Origin: Candidatus Parvarchaeota archaeon
Lineage (GTDB): Archaea; Micrarchaeota; Micrarchaeia; Anstonellales; VGKX01
Length of the DNA stretch: 12,929 nucleotides
Reading direction: 5' to 3'
Assembly (NCBI GenBank): GCA_016866895.1
Contig: VGKX01000016.1
Span: forward strand, 1 to 12,929
The notes below the pieces were generated by a model. That model ran no database searches. It saw only the letters and a list, made by a program, of their open reading frames with translations, and was not told the origin of the DNA. Positions 7,082-12,687 of this stretch are shown piece by piece. The translations under genes and the position numbers were made by a program. The first letter of the stretch is position 1, and each line of letters opens with the position of its first letter.

Positions 7082-7540
7082 ATGAGGATGGCTCTTTTGA
7101 TATTGGCTGCATGCCTTGTGCTTGTAATTGGGTGCACTGACACGCCAAAACCGGACATGGGAGATTATAAGGAAGTAAGCAGGGAAACTTGGGACAGGGC
7201 ACAAGCCGAATGCGGCTGGTGCATCGGGAATATTTCAGTTGATTACCCGATTGGGAAAAGCGTTACCAGTTCATTTAAGTGCGCAGGCATTAATAGCTAC
7301 AATATTACAAGGAAAAGCGGCGACTTAATCCGCCTGGACAGGGACTATAAGACGCAACCCAAAAATTACGGCGTTGGCGACTTAACAGTTGGGAAATATT
7401 ACGTGGTTGATTATTCAAAAGTCGATTATACCAAAGTAGATGTGCTTACATCTTTTTACAGCATTGAGAAGGACGGGCTTGTTTTAAAAAACTTTGGAGC
7501 CGACGTAAAATGCCTTTTGGAAAAGGGCATCATTGACTAG
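7082..7540 (+). CDS. Small lipoprotein of unknown function with a CGWC pair
   Basis: This 152-residue protein has a hydrophobic signal (residues 3-17) and a lipobox-like VIGC with Cys18. After it, CGWC at 44-47 is a CxxC pair that could bind metal or form a disulfide; two further cysteines lie near 67 and the C-terminus. There is a short near-repeat, DYSKVDYTKVD. I recognise no family. The ATG is one base after the RIO1 stop and GAGG is six bases upstream, so it is almost certainly translated from the RIO1 mRNA. It is followed by the hairpin-repeat patch. The lipoprotein call is good; function is unknown. Confidence 0.75.
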   Translation: MRMALLILAACLVLVIGCTDTPKPDMGDYKEVSRETWDRAQAECGWCIGNISVDYPIGKSVTSSFKCAGINSYNITRKSGDLIRLDRDYKTQPKNYGVGDLTVGKYYVVDYSKVDYTKVDVLTSFYSIEKDGLVLKNFGADVKCLLEKGIID

Positions 7541-7557
7541 GCAGATTGCAAATCTAG

Positions 7558-7595
7558 GGGCTGACAAGCGCAGCGAGTTTCAGCACTCAAGACCG
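7558..7595. repeat. Copy 1 of a duplicated 39-base unit
   Basis: It begins GGGCTGACAAGCG and contains CAGCGAGTTTCAGCACTCAA. It matches copy 2 at 7644-7682 with two substitutions and one missing base. An internal GAGT/ACTC stem with a six-base loop is present in both copies. Confidence 0.85.
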
Positions 7596-7618
7596 AAAAA
7601 TCCGCAAGGATTTTTTGG
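7593..7618. other. 11-base-pair hairpin with GCAA tetraloop
   Basis: The arms are CCGAAAAATCC (7593-7603) and GGATTTTTTGG (7608-7618), with one G-T wobble and a GCAA loop at 7604-7607. GCAA is a GNRA tetraloop, a loop type favoured in folded RNA. Confidence 0.7.
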
Positions 7619-7620
7619 GA

Positions 7621-7640
7621 TTTGTCGCGCAAGCGACAAA
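7621..7640. other. 8-base-pair hairpin with GCAA tetraloop
   Basis: TTTGTCGC (7621-7628) and GCGACAAA (7633-7640) are perfectly complementary around GCAA. It is separated from the preceding hairpin by two bases, so the two would stack side by side between the repeated 39-mers. Confidence 0.75.
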
Positions 7641-7643
7641 CGA

Positions 7644-7682
7644 GGGCTGACGAGCGCCAGCGAGTTTCAGCACTCAAGATCG
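7644..7682. repeat. Copy 2 of the duplicated 39-base unit
   Basis: It matches copy 1 at 7558-7595 at 36 of 39 aligned positions. In this copy TGACGA near the start can also pair with TCGTCA at 7680-7685, closing a larger stem around the GAGT/ACTC hairpin. Confidence 0.85.
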
Positions 7683-7754
7683 TCATCATTGGCGTCTTTT
7701 TCAAGAAGCGTCAGAAAATCTAGTGCTCATCACAGGCATATTCCTACTCAAACA

Positions 7755-7762
7755 TTTATATT
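7755..7762 (+). promoter_or_regulatory. TATA box of the glycosyltransferase gene
   Basis: TTTATATT is centred 28 bases before the ATG at 7787. With initiation about 25 bases after the TATA centre the mRNA would be leaderless or nearly so. There is no Shine-Dalgarno before the ATG. Confidence 0.65.
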
Positions 7763-7786
7763 GCTGCAGAATTACAAAGCAAGAGT

Positions 7787-8980
7787 ATGGCAATTCAGCA
7801 GCTGCAGTATGCGGAATATGCAATAGCCTTTGTGACTATTTTCACCTTTGTCTTTCTAATTGTCGCATATTTAAACAACAGGGGCAGGATGAAAGAAGCT
7901 CTTGGGAAGCCAAAAAGGCTGCCAGAAGTCACGGTTCTTGTCCCAGCATACAACGAAGAGGAGTATCTTGCTGGAACTCTCAAGTCTTTGCTTGCCCTTG
8001 ACTACCCAAAAAGCAAGCTGAAGATAGTTGTAATCAACGATGGCTCGACAGACGGAACAGGCAATGTTGCGGCAGGATTTGCAAGATTTGGGGTCGGAAT
8101 CATCAGCAAGAAGAACAGCGGGAAGGCTGACAGCCTCAATGTTGGGCTTGGTAAAGTCAGGACAGAACTTGTGGCTACGATGGATGCCGACTCGTATGTT
8201 GCCCCTGATGCGCTTGCCAAAATTGTCGGGCACTTTGAGGACAGGCGAGTCGGGGCAGTAGCCTCCTGCGTCCTTGCAAAAAGCTCAGGCAACTTCCTTG
8301 GCGAGATTCAAAGGCTGGAATACATGTTCACGATTTTCACAAGAAGGATACTCGATTTTCTCAACTGCGTGACAGTCACGCCTGGGCCGTTTTCGGTTTT
8401 CAGGACAAGGGCCTTGAAAAAAATAGGCGGGTATGACCCAAAAAGCCTTGTTGAGGACCAGGAAGTAGCGCTTAACATGCAGCAGCATGGCTGGAAAATC
8501 AGGACTGCCCCGGAAGCAATGGTCTATTCTGAAACGCCAAAAACCTTTCAGGAACTTATGGGCCAGCGGGTCAGGTGGCAGAGGGGAGGGCTTTACAATG
8601 CCCTGAAATACAGGTTCCTTATCGGCCTTAAATGGGGCGACTTGGGCGTTGTGATAATGCCAAACACGCTTCTTGGCTACCTGTTTTTGACAATAGTGCC
8701 AATAATAGTCCTAATCAGCATCATGACAAGCTCGATTTACGCAAGCTACCTTGGATGGGAGGGGGTGAGGCTGAGCATCGGCCCGCTCCACATAATGGCA
8801 GCACTCATGCTGCTTGCAGGCTTTGCATGGCTGTATTATGGAATGAACGAGTTCTACGAAAATGAGAGGCTGTCGTTTCCAACCGTGGCAGTTTTTATCA
8901 TCGCCTATCCGATACTCCTTTTCATCTTCTGGTTATTTGCCGCATATATGGAGGTAACAAAGCAGGCTAAAAGCTGGTAG
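7787..8980 (+). CDS. Membrane-bound family 2 glycosyltransferase (hyaluronan/poly-GlcNAc synthase-like)
   Basis: This 397-residue enzyme is predicted to transfer sugars from nucleotide sugars at the cytoplasmic face of the membrane. An N-terminal helix (about 10-29) is followed by the GT-A catalytic domain: VTVLVPAYNEEEY (48-60), VVINDGSTDG with Asp85 (81-90), the metal-binding DADS (133-136), TPGPFSVFR (198-206), VEDQE (222-226, catalytic acid region) and QRVRW (260-264), the QxxRW motif of processive enzymes. Three or four helices follow (about 288-312, 333-351, 366-388). This layout matches hyaluronan synthase, PgaC and related polysaccharide synthases; the sugar and product cannot be told. 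It has its own promoter and no polysaccharide-operon neighbours. Confidence 0.9.
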   Translation: MAIQQLQYAEYAIAFVTIFTFVFLIVAYLNNRGRMKEALGKPKRLPEVTVLVPAYNEEEYLAGTLKSLLALDYPKSKLKIVVINDGSTDGTGNVAAGFARFGVGIISKKNSGKADSLNVGLGKVRTELVATMDADSYVAPDALAKIVGHFEDRRVGAVASCVLAKSSGNFLGEIQRLEYMFTIFTRRILDFLNCVTVTPGPFSVFRTRALKKIGGYDPKSLVEDQEVALNMQQHGWKIRTAPEAMVYSETPKTFQELMGQRVRWQRGGLYNALKYRFLIGLKWGDLGVVIMPNTLLGYLFLTIVPIIVLISIMTSSIYASYLGWEGVRLSIGPLHIMAALMLLAGFAWLYYGMNEFYENERLSFPTVAVFIIAYPILLFIFWLFAAYMEVTKQAKSW

Positions 8981-9041
8981 AAAGTTTGCCAAGAAATCAA
9001 GAAATGCTAAGTTGGGGGAAAAGTCTTTCAACATCAATATG

Positions 9042-9049
9042 TTTTTATA
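9042..9049 (+). promoter_or_regulatory. TATA box of the thioredoxin-like gene
   Basis: TTTTTATA is centred 27 bases before the ATG at 9073, in the 92-base gap after the glycosyltransferase. The expected mRNA is leaderless, and no Shine-Dalgarno is present. Confidence 0.6.
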
Positions 9050-9072
9050 CGTGAAACTTCAAAGTTGGTCCC

Positions 9073-9717
9073 ATGAGAAAAATCAGTTTCAATCTTATTG
9101 CGGCCTCGTTTTTCATAACAGCCCTGATATTCATTGCGGGCATATTTGTAGGCAAGGCGCTTGACAAGGGAACTGTGGATGAGTTTGGCCAAAGCGTGCT
9201 TTCGCTTACTGACAGAGTAAGTGCAAGCACCGCCATAATGCTGCTTGACAGCACTCCAGACATGTGCCCGCTTCTTGAAAGCGAGCAGGAGCAGATAGAA
9301 AACGATGTCAACCTGCTTGGCTACAAAATTTCCTTCCTCGAGGATACCAGAAACATTGCAGATGAAAAGCTTAAGGGAAAGTACATGAACTTGCAGCTTA
9401 ATTCATACCTTCTTTCAAACAAAGTCAAGCAAATTTGCAGCCAAAACTTCACCTCCGTTGTGATGTTCTACTCAAGCAAGCAGTGCACCAAAGAGTGCAA
9501 GGAGCAGGAAACGGAGCTTTTTGAGATTAAAAAAAGCGGACCGCACTGGGTCAAGATTTACTCATTTGACGCAGGCATTGGAAGCGCAAGCGTGCAGGTG
9601 CTTGCAAACAAGTACAGGATAGAAAAATATCCGACCATTTTAATTGAGGACAAAAAATACGAAGGGCTTGTTGGCAGGGAAAAGCTTGAAAAGATAATTG
9701 GGGAGCTTCAATCCTAA
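9073..9717 (+). CDS. Membrane-anchored thioredoxin-like protein with a CxxxC motif
   Basis: This 214-residue protein has one N-terminal membrane helix (about 8-28), a middle region rich in charged and helix-forming residues (35-120), and a C-terminal thioredoxin-like domain (about 125-214). The domain shows the beta strand TSVVMFYSS, then Cys138 and Cys142 in CTKEC, then WVKIYSFD, and KYPTILI with Pro187 at the place of the conserved cis-proline, ending in GLVGREKLEKII. Standard thioredoxins have CxxC; here the cysteines are separated by three residues. The domain probably faces the outside, where it could act on disulfides of surface proteins. That role is inference. It has its own promoter after the glycosyltransferase. 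Confidence 0.72.
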   Translation: MRKISFNLIAASFFITALIFIAGIFVGKALDKGTVDEFGQSVLSLTDRVSASTAIMLLDSTPDMCPLLESEQEQIENDVNLLGYKISFLEDTRNIADEKLKGKYMNLQLNSYLLSNKVKQICSQNFTSVVMFYSSKQCTKECKEQETELFEIKKSGPHWVKIYSFDAGIGSASVQVLANKYRIEKYPTILIEDKKYEGLVGREKLEKIIGELQS

Positions 9718-9753
9718 TAACTCTTGCCTTCTCCCCAATCCCCATAAAATAAA

Positions 9754-10062
9754 TCAGCCGAATATTGCCCCAAAACCCTGCTGCGCGCTGCTGTCCTCTT
9801 CATCAATCACGTTTATTATTTTGGCCTTTTCCTCTTCTTTGGCAGGGACGGCTACTTCCTTTGCCTTTTCAACAAGCCTAGCGCACACCTCGTCAGAGCT
9901 TTGCGCATGCACGTAAAGCAATTTGGCATCAAGTCCCACCTGCGACCCTTCCTTAACCTTGTATCCAGCCCTTGCAAAGCTGTCCTTTGCGTATGGATCT
10001 GTCTCCAGAAGCGCAGTAAGGGCGGCTTTCTTTTCAATTGGGCATGACAGGACAATTCTCAT
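9754..10062 (-). CDS. Conserved-looking hypothetical protein, 102 residues
   Basis: I do not recognise this protein. It starts MRIVLSCPIE, has no signal peptide or membrane helix, and looks like a small alpha/beta cytosolic domain (residues 1-70). A charged lysine/glutamate linker (about 66-80) follows, then a tail ending in QQGFGAIFG. The ATG at 10062 is supported by GGTGAT three bases upstream. Cysteines occur at 7 and 60 only. It is convergent with the thioredoxin-like gene (36 bases between stops) and lies 146 bases downstream of the cysteine-rich lipoprotein on the same strand. Composition and start signal argue for a real gene; function is unknown. Confidence 0.65.
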   Translation of the reverse strand: MRIVLSCPIEKKAALTALLETDPYAKDSFARAGYKVKEGSQVGLDAKLLYVHAQSSDEVCARLVEKAKEVAVPAKEEEKAKIINVIDEEDSSAQQGFGAIFG

Positions 10063-10075
10063 TTTATCACCGTTG

Positions 10076-10101
10076 AGCTAAGTTTGGTTTAAGCTAAGTT
10101 T
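10076..10101. repeat. Two direct copies of AGCTAAGTTT upstream of the 102-residue gene
   Basis: AGCTAAGTTT occurs at 10076-10085 and 10092-10101, sixteen bases apart, immediately upstream of the Shine-Dalgarno of the minus-strand gene starting at 10062. Paired direct repeats at this position could be an operator; this is inference. Confidence 0.45.
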
Positions 10102-10111
10102 CAACTGAATT

Positions 10112-10139
10112 CCGCAGGCAGTCTTTCATGCAGCTGCGG
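10112..10139. other. GC-rich hairpin between the lipoprotein and the 102-residue gene
   Basis: CCGCAG (10112-10117) and CTGCGG (10134-10139) form a six-base-pair stem around a 16-base loop in the 146-base spacer. It lies 69 bases beyond the lipoprotein stop on the minus strand. It could be a 3'-end or leader structure; only the inverted repeat is seen. Confidence 0.4.
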
Positions 10140-10208
10140 GCAGCACAATAATCCTGCGCCTAGGAATAAAAGGCTTGGCTTGAAGGAAAACCCGGCAATG
10201 GCCTGGCA

Positions 10209-11444
10209 TTAGGAAAGCGAAATGGAATAGTCAAAGGGCGCGGCTGATGTTATTGACATATTAGCAAAACCTTTGGAAGGGTTGCAGGACTTTAGGTAAA
10301 GGCCGGTGTTGCCAAACAGCTCTATTTGGTCCGAGATATTAAGCTCAACAAATTTTTCAGGCGGCTTTTGGACAAGGATTGTGGTGCCAGTTTCGGTTGA
10401 CTTGTATATTTTCACAGTGTAGGACAGGGACATGTCAGGAACGCTAAACAGTATGCTTTTCCCGTCCCTGACTTGCTGGCATGGAGTTGTGTAGGGGTAA
10501 AAAGCGACCTTCGCCCATTTGAATTGATTTTCAAGGTCATAATTTGTCTGTACAAGGGTGAAATTTACATACCCGATTGAGCTGAGCCTGCCAACCACCC
10601 AGTCTCCTTGATAAAGCTCCATTATTCTTGCCCCTGCGCCCCTTGAATCCGAAACCTCGAAAACAGCAGATGTGTTTTTTGACACTGATTTTAGGACAAC
10701 GCTTAAGCCCCTGTGGATGGCGGCCTGCTCAAGCCCTATTGCGTCTGCCGGGATGGATAGCGCGCTTCTGTTTTGGCATCTGTCATTGACGCAGGCAACA
10801 CCGCCAAGGCAGCCGCAGGCAGTGCAGTTGTACCCTAAGGACAGAGAATCCTGGTTGCAGTACTTTCTGTCATAAGACCCCTCATCATAGTATAGCGAGC
10901 AGCCGGAGCCTTTAAGGCGCTCAATCTTGTTCCCGCCCCAGTCAATGATGCAATATGCCTTCTTGCACACGCCATTGATTGCAGCCTCGTCAAGATTCTT
11001 GCACACGCATGCACCGCCTTCCAGCTGCCCTCCAATGCACTTGGCTTCTGGAGCCACGCCTGCGCACTGGGAGGTCTGCTTTTGGAAGTGCTCGCACTGG
11101 TAGCCGGTGTCTTTTGAGCAAACATCAACCGTGCAATCGTCAAAGTCGTCGCAGTTTGCATCGCACGACTTGCACTGGCTCCTGTCTTGTGCGTATGACC
11201 CATCTGGGCAGGCAACTTTGCTGTTTGCGCCAGGGCAGTCCTCAAGGCTGCTTACCAAAACCCCATTGGGGCATTTGTAGACAATTTTGACATCCCCGTC
11301 TATTGAGTTTGCTGGTTGAGTTGAATTAAGTGGATTTATTTCAACGTTGCTTTTCTTTTGTTCAGGGCCTGTGCAGCCAAGAAGCAGGATAAGAAGAAAC
11401 GCCAGGATAAGGGGCAATGCTGCGCCTGAAATGAGTTTTCCCAC
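10209..11444 (-). CDS. Cysteine-rich surface lipoprotein
   Basis: This 411-residue secreted protein starts at GTG 11444, giving an ideal signal: a hydrophobic stretch (about 8-22) ending LLLGC with Cys24 lipid-attached. The frame stays open upstream to 11714, but that extension runs antisense through tRNA-Thr and is rejected. Residues 58-225 are cysteine-rich. Two units of the form CPxG...C occur (58-71 and 79-93), then DDCTVDVC...GYQCEH (about 102-119), resembling the CTDC repeat of Dictyostelium-type surface proteins, then further cysteine pairs (CTACGC, CVNDRC). The last 170 residues have few cysteines and look beta-rich, like a ligand- or wall-binding domain. A TATA box about 28 bases upstream fits a leaderless GTG start. 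Ligand and role are unknown. Confidence 0.8.
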   Translation of the reverse strand: MGKLISGAALPLILAFLLILLLGCTGPEQKKSNVEINPLNSTQPANSIDGDVKIVYKCPNGVLVSSLEDCPGANSKVACPDGSYAQDRSQCKSCDANCDDFDDCTVDVCSKDTGYQCEHFQKQTSQCAGVAPEAKCIGGQLEGGACVCKNLDEAAINGVCKKAYCIIDWGGNKIERLKGSGCSLYYDEGSYDRKYCNQDSLSLGYNCTACGCLGGVACVNDRCQNRSALSIPADAIGLEQAAIHRGLSVVLKSVSKNTSAVFEVSDSRGAGARIMELYQGDWVVGRLSSIGYVNFTLVQTNYDLENQFKWAKVAFYPYTTPCQQVRDGKSILFSVPDMSLSYTVKIYKSTETGTTILVQKPPEKFVELNISDQIELFGNTGLYLKSCNPSKGFANMSITSAAPFDYSISLS

Positions 11445-11460
11445 ATTAGGGTTATTGCCC

Positions 11461-11475
11461 AAATATAATAATAAA
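11461..11475. promoter_or_regulatory. Shared A/T box serving tRNA-Thr and the divergent lipoprotein gene
   Basis: On the plus strand AAATATAATAATAAA is centred 33 bases before the tRNA-Thr 5' end, the same place as the TATA boxes before tRNA-Ser (35-38 bases). On the minus strand TTTATTAT (11468-11475) is centred about 28 bases before the GTG start at 11444. No other A/T-rich box lies between the two genes, so one short segment probably drives both directions. Confidence 0.55.
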
Positions 11476-11500
11476 GCTTGCAGGGGGATATTATGGATGC

Positions 11501-11815
11501 GCCCCCGTAGCTCAGAGGTAGAGCGTCTGTCTCGTAGAAGCTTTTTTGGGATGTTCATTTTCCGAAAGGAAAATGAATCATGCATGTCGCAAGCGACATG
11601 ATGATGCCTAAAAAGCTTCACCAAAAAACTGGAGCAATTCACAAGCGACGTTGTTGGGTTGCCTAAAAAGCAACACCAAAAACTTAACCAAAAGAAAACG
11701 CTTGGATGAAACAAAAAAGTTAAACCAAAAAATTGATGCTAAAAAACATCATATTTGATTGGTTTATGTGGTTCGGGCAAACAGAAGGCCGTGGGTTCAA
11801 TTCCCACCGGGGGCT
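11501..11815 (+). tRNA. tRNA-Thr(CGT) with a 243-base intron
   Basis: The exons are 11501-11536 and 11780-11815. The 5' exon holds acceptor GCCCCCG, D arm GCTC/GAGC, anticodon stem TCTGT (11526-11530), then C, U33, anticodon CGT (11533-11535) and A37. The 3' exon begins with A38, then ACAGA (11781-11785), variable loop AGGCC, T arm GTGGG-TTCAATT-CCCAC, acceptor CGGGGGC and discriminator T (11815). The spliced length is 72 bases; CCA is not encoded. The discriminator U is typical of archaeal tRNA-Thr. Reads ACG codons. The intron lies at the standard 37/38 site, and CTCG (11531-11534) pairs with CGGG (11774-11777) to give the four-base central helix of the bulge-helix-bulge recognised by the archaeal splicing endonuclease. 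Confidence 0.93.
11537..11779 (+). other. Large folded tRNA-Thr intron
   Basis: The intron is 243 bases, far longer than most archaeal tRNA introns. Positions 11537-11546 pair with 11610-11619 (ten base pairs, GAAGCTTTTT/AAAAAGCTTC), closing a three-way junction. That junction holds a ten-base-pair hairpin with a GAAA loop (11554-11577) and a seven-base-pair hairpin with a CAAG loop (11583-11600). Two smaller stems follow: GTTGC/GCAAC at 11658-11674 and TGATG/CATCA at 11734-11751. ACCAAAA recurs at about 11620, 11675, 11686 and 11723. There is no reading frame for a homing endonuclease. Confidence 0.85.
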
Positions 11816-11830
11816 AAGCATTCAAATAGC

Positions 11831-11838
11831 TTTATATT
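11831..11838 (+). promoter_or_regulatory. TATA box of the azoreductase-like gene
   Basis: TTTATATT lies sixteen bases after the tRNA-Thr end. Initiation near 11860 would leave a leader of about 43 bases carrying GGAG before the ATG at 11903, so this transcript is not leaderless. Confidence 0.5.
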
Positions 11839-11902
11839 ACTTTTTCAGCATATATCGGACATACGAAACAAGTTTGCATAACTTTTTCTGGAGATGGTTG
11901 AG

Positions 11903-12526
11903 ATGAAAAAAACACTTATCGTAAGCTATACGCCGCGGGAAGAAAAATCCGCGACAAAGCAGCTGCAGGACTGTTTTGCAGGCCTTGCCGAGGGCAAAGC
12001 GCACGTTGAGGTGCTGGACATAGCACAAGCACCGCCAAGGGCTTTTGACAAAAAATCCATTGCAGCATATTACAAGAGGAACTACGGCGGGGAAAAACTA
12101 GGCCCTGCCGAGGCAAAGCATGTTGAGGAGTTTGACTTGCTGACTGCACAGTTCAAGTCCGCAGATTTCGTTGTTTTTGCATATCCCATGTACAACTTCT
12201 CGCTTCCAGCCGCAGTCAAGGCATACTTTGATGCCGTGATGCTCAAGGGGGAGACTTGGGACATGGACGCAAAGGGGTTCACTGGATTGTTAAAAGGCAA
12301 AAGGGGGCTTGTGATAACAACAAGTGGCGGGGCATACGGCAAGGAATTCGGAAACGATGCCTGGGACCACTCCGCGGCCCTTTCAAAGGTGCTTTTGGAA
12401 TTCATGGGTTTTGAGGTTGACATTGTTGCTGCACAGGGGCTTATCATGATGGTCGGCAAGAAGGACGAGATACTCGATGGCGCAAAGGAAAAGCTAAGGG
12501 CGGTGGCGCAAAAATGGTACGGATAA
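11903..12526 (+). CDS. FMN-dependent NADH:quinone oxidoreductase / azoreductase-like flavoprotein
   Basis: This 207-residue cytosolic flavodoxin-fold protein resembles bacterial AzoR and related NAD(P)H:quinone reductases, which pass two electrons from NAD(P)H through FMN to quinones or azo compounds. It starts MKKTLIVSYTPREEKSAT with the phosphate-binding loop. YPMYNFSLPAAVKAYFD (94-110) is the FMN-contact signature of the AzoR group, and TTSGGAYG (139-146) matches the second flavin-binding loop. Length is as usual for the family. An ATG at 11894 would add MVE; I prefer 11903 because GGAG lies nine bases before it. It stands alone between two tRNA genes. The natural substrate cannot be told. 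Confidence 0.9.
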   Translation: MKKTLIVSYTPREEKSATKQLQDCFAGLAEGKAHVEVLDIAQAPPRAFDKKSIAAYYKRNYGGEKLGPAEAKHVEEFDLLTAQFKSADFVVFAYPMYNFSLPAAVKAYFDAVMLKGETWDMDAKGFTGLLKGKRGLVITTSGGAYGKEFGNDAWDHSAALSKVLLEFMGFEVDIVAAQGLIMMVGKKDEILDGAKEKLRAVAQKWYG

Positions 12527-12551
12527 AACAGAAATGCCAAAACCCCAGCCG

Positions 12552-12687
12552 CTATTAAACCTTTCTTGATACAAATATCTAATTAGTCAAGCCGACGTCC
12601 TCTTGTCCTGAGGACAAGGTCCCGCCAACTGTCAAAAACAGTTGTCGGTGGCGGTCTTCTTGTCTGATGACAAGGTACCCCCACGTC
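12552..12687 (+). repeat. Cassette 1: tRNA-Ser-like promoter, tRNA 5' octamer and two hairpins
   Basis: A TATA box (TATTAAA, 12553-12559) followed by TTTCTT leads, 35 bases from the box centre, to GCCGACGT (12591-12598), the first eight bases of tRNA-Ser. The tRNA body is absent. Instead come the stem-loops CTTGTCC/GGACAAG (12602-12618), CAACTGT/ACAGTTG (12626-12644) and a longer one at 12648-12684. GCCGAC (12591-12596) can pair with GTCGGT (12644-12649), and GACGT (12594-12598) with ACGTC (12683-12687). The cassette ends where the TATA box of the next begins. Confidence 0.7.
12648..12684. other. Hairpin copy h2 of the CTTGTC family
   Basis: The outer arms GTGGCGG (12648-12654) and CCCCCAC (12678-12684) have one mismatch. 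The inner stem CTTGTC/GACAAG (12659-12664 and 12669-12674) closes a TGAT loop. It is the same layout as h3 at 12732-12768, with base changes that keep the inner stem. Confidence 0.7.

Larger units (their letters stand above)
7558..7715. repeat. Insertion-like hairpin-repeat element flanked by 8-base direct repeats
   Basis: The patch between the lipoprotein and glycosyltransferase genes is bracketed by AAATCTAG at 7550-7557 and 7716-7723. Inside are a duplicated 38/39-mer (7558-7595 and 7644-7682) and two perfect hairpins with GCAA tetraloops between the copies. The ends carry a short inverted CTGAC/GTCAG (7561-7565 and 7710-7714). There is no reading frame for a transposase. It looks like a small non-autonomous insertion or a structured repeat; the direct repeats could be a target-site duplication, which is inference. 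Confidence 0.55.

Noticed and set aside
7536..7557. tRNA-Cys-like anticodon loop (TTGCAAA) after the lipoprotein gene
   Set aside because: Only three stem pairs form and no acceptor, D arm or T arm can be found around it.
7550..7740. CRISPR array
   Set aside because: Only two copies of the 39-mer, with hairpins rather than a spacer between them, and no cas genes.
11445..11714. 90-codon upstream extension of the cysteine-rich lipoprotein frame
   Set aside because: It runs antisense through tRNA-Thr and its intron, and the lipoprotein signal begins cleanly at GTG 11444 with a promoter at the right distance.
11537..11779. C/D-box guide RNA inside the tRNA-Thr intron
   Set aside because: ATGATGA at 11598-11604 matches a C box, but no CTGA D box is found downstream in the intron.
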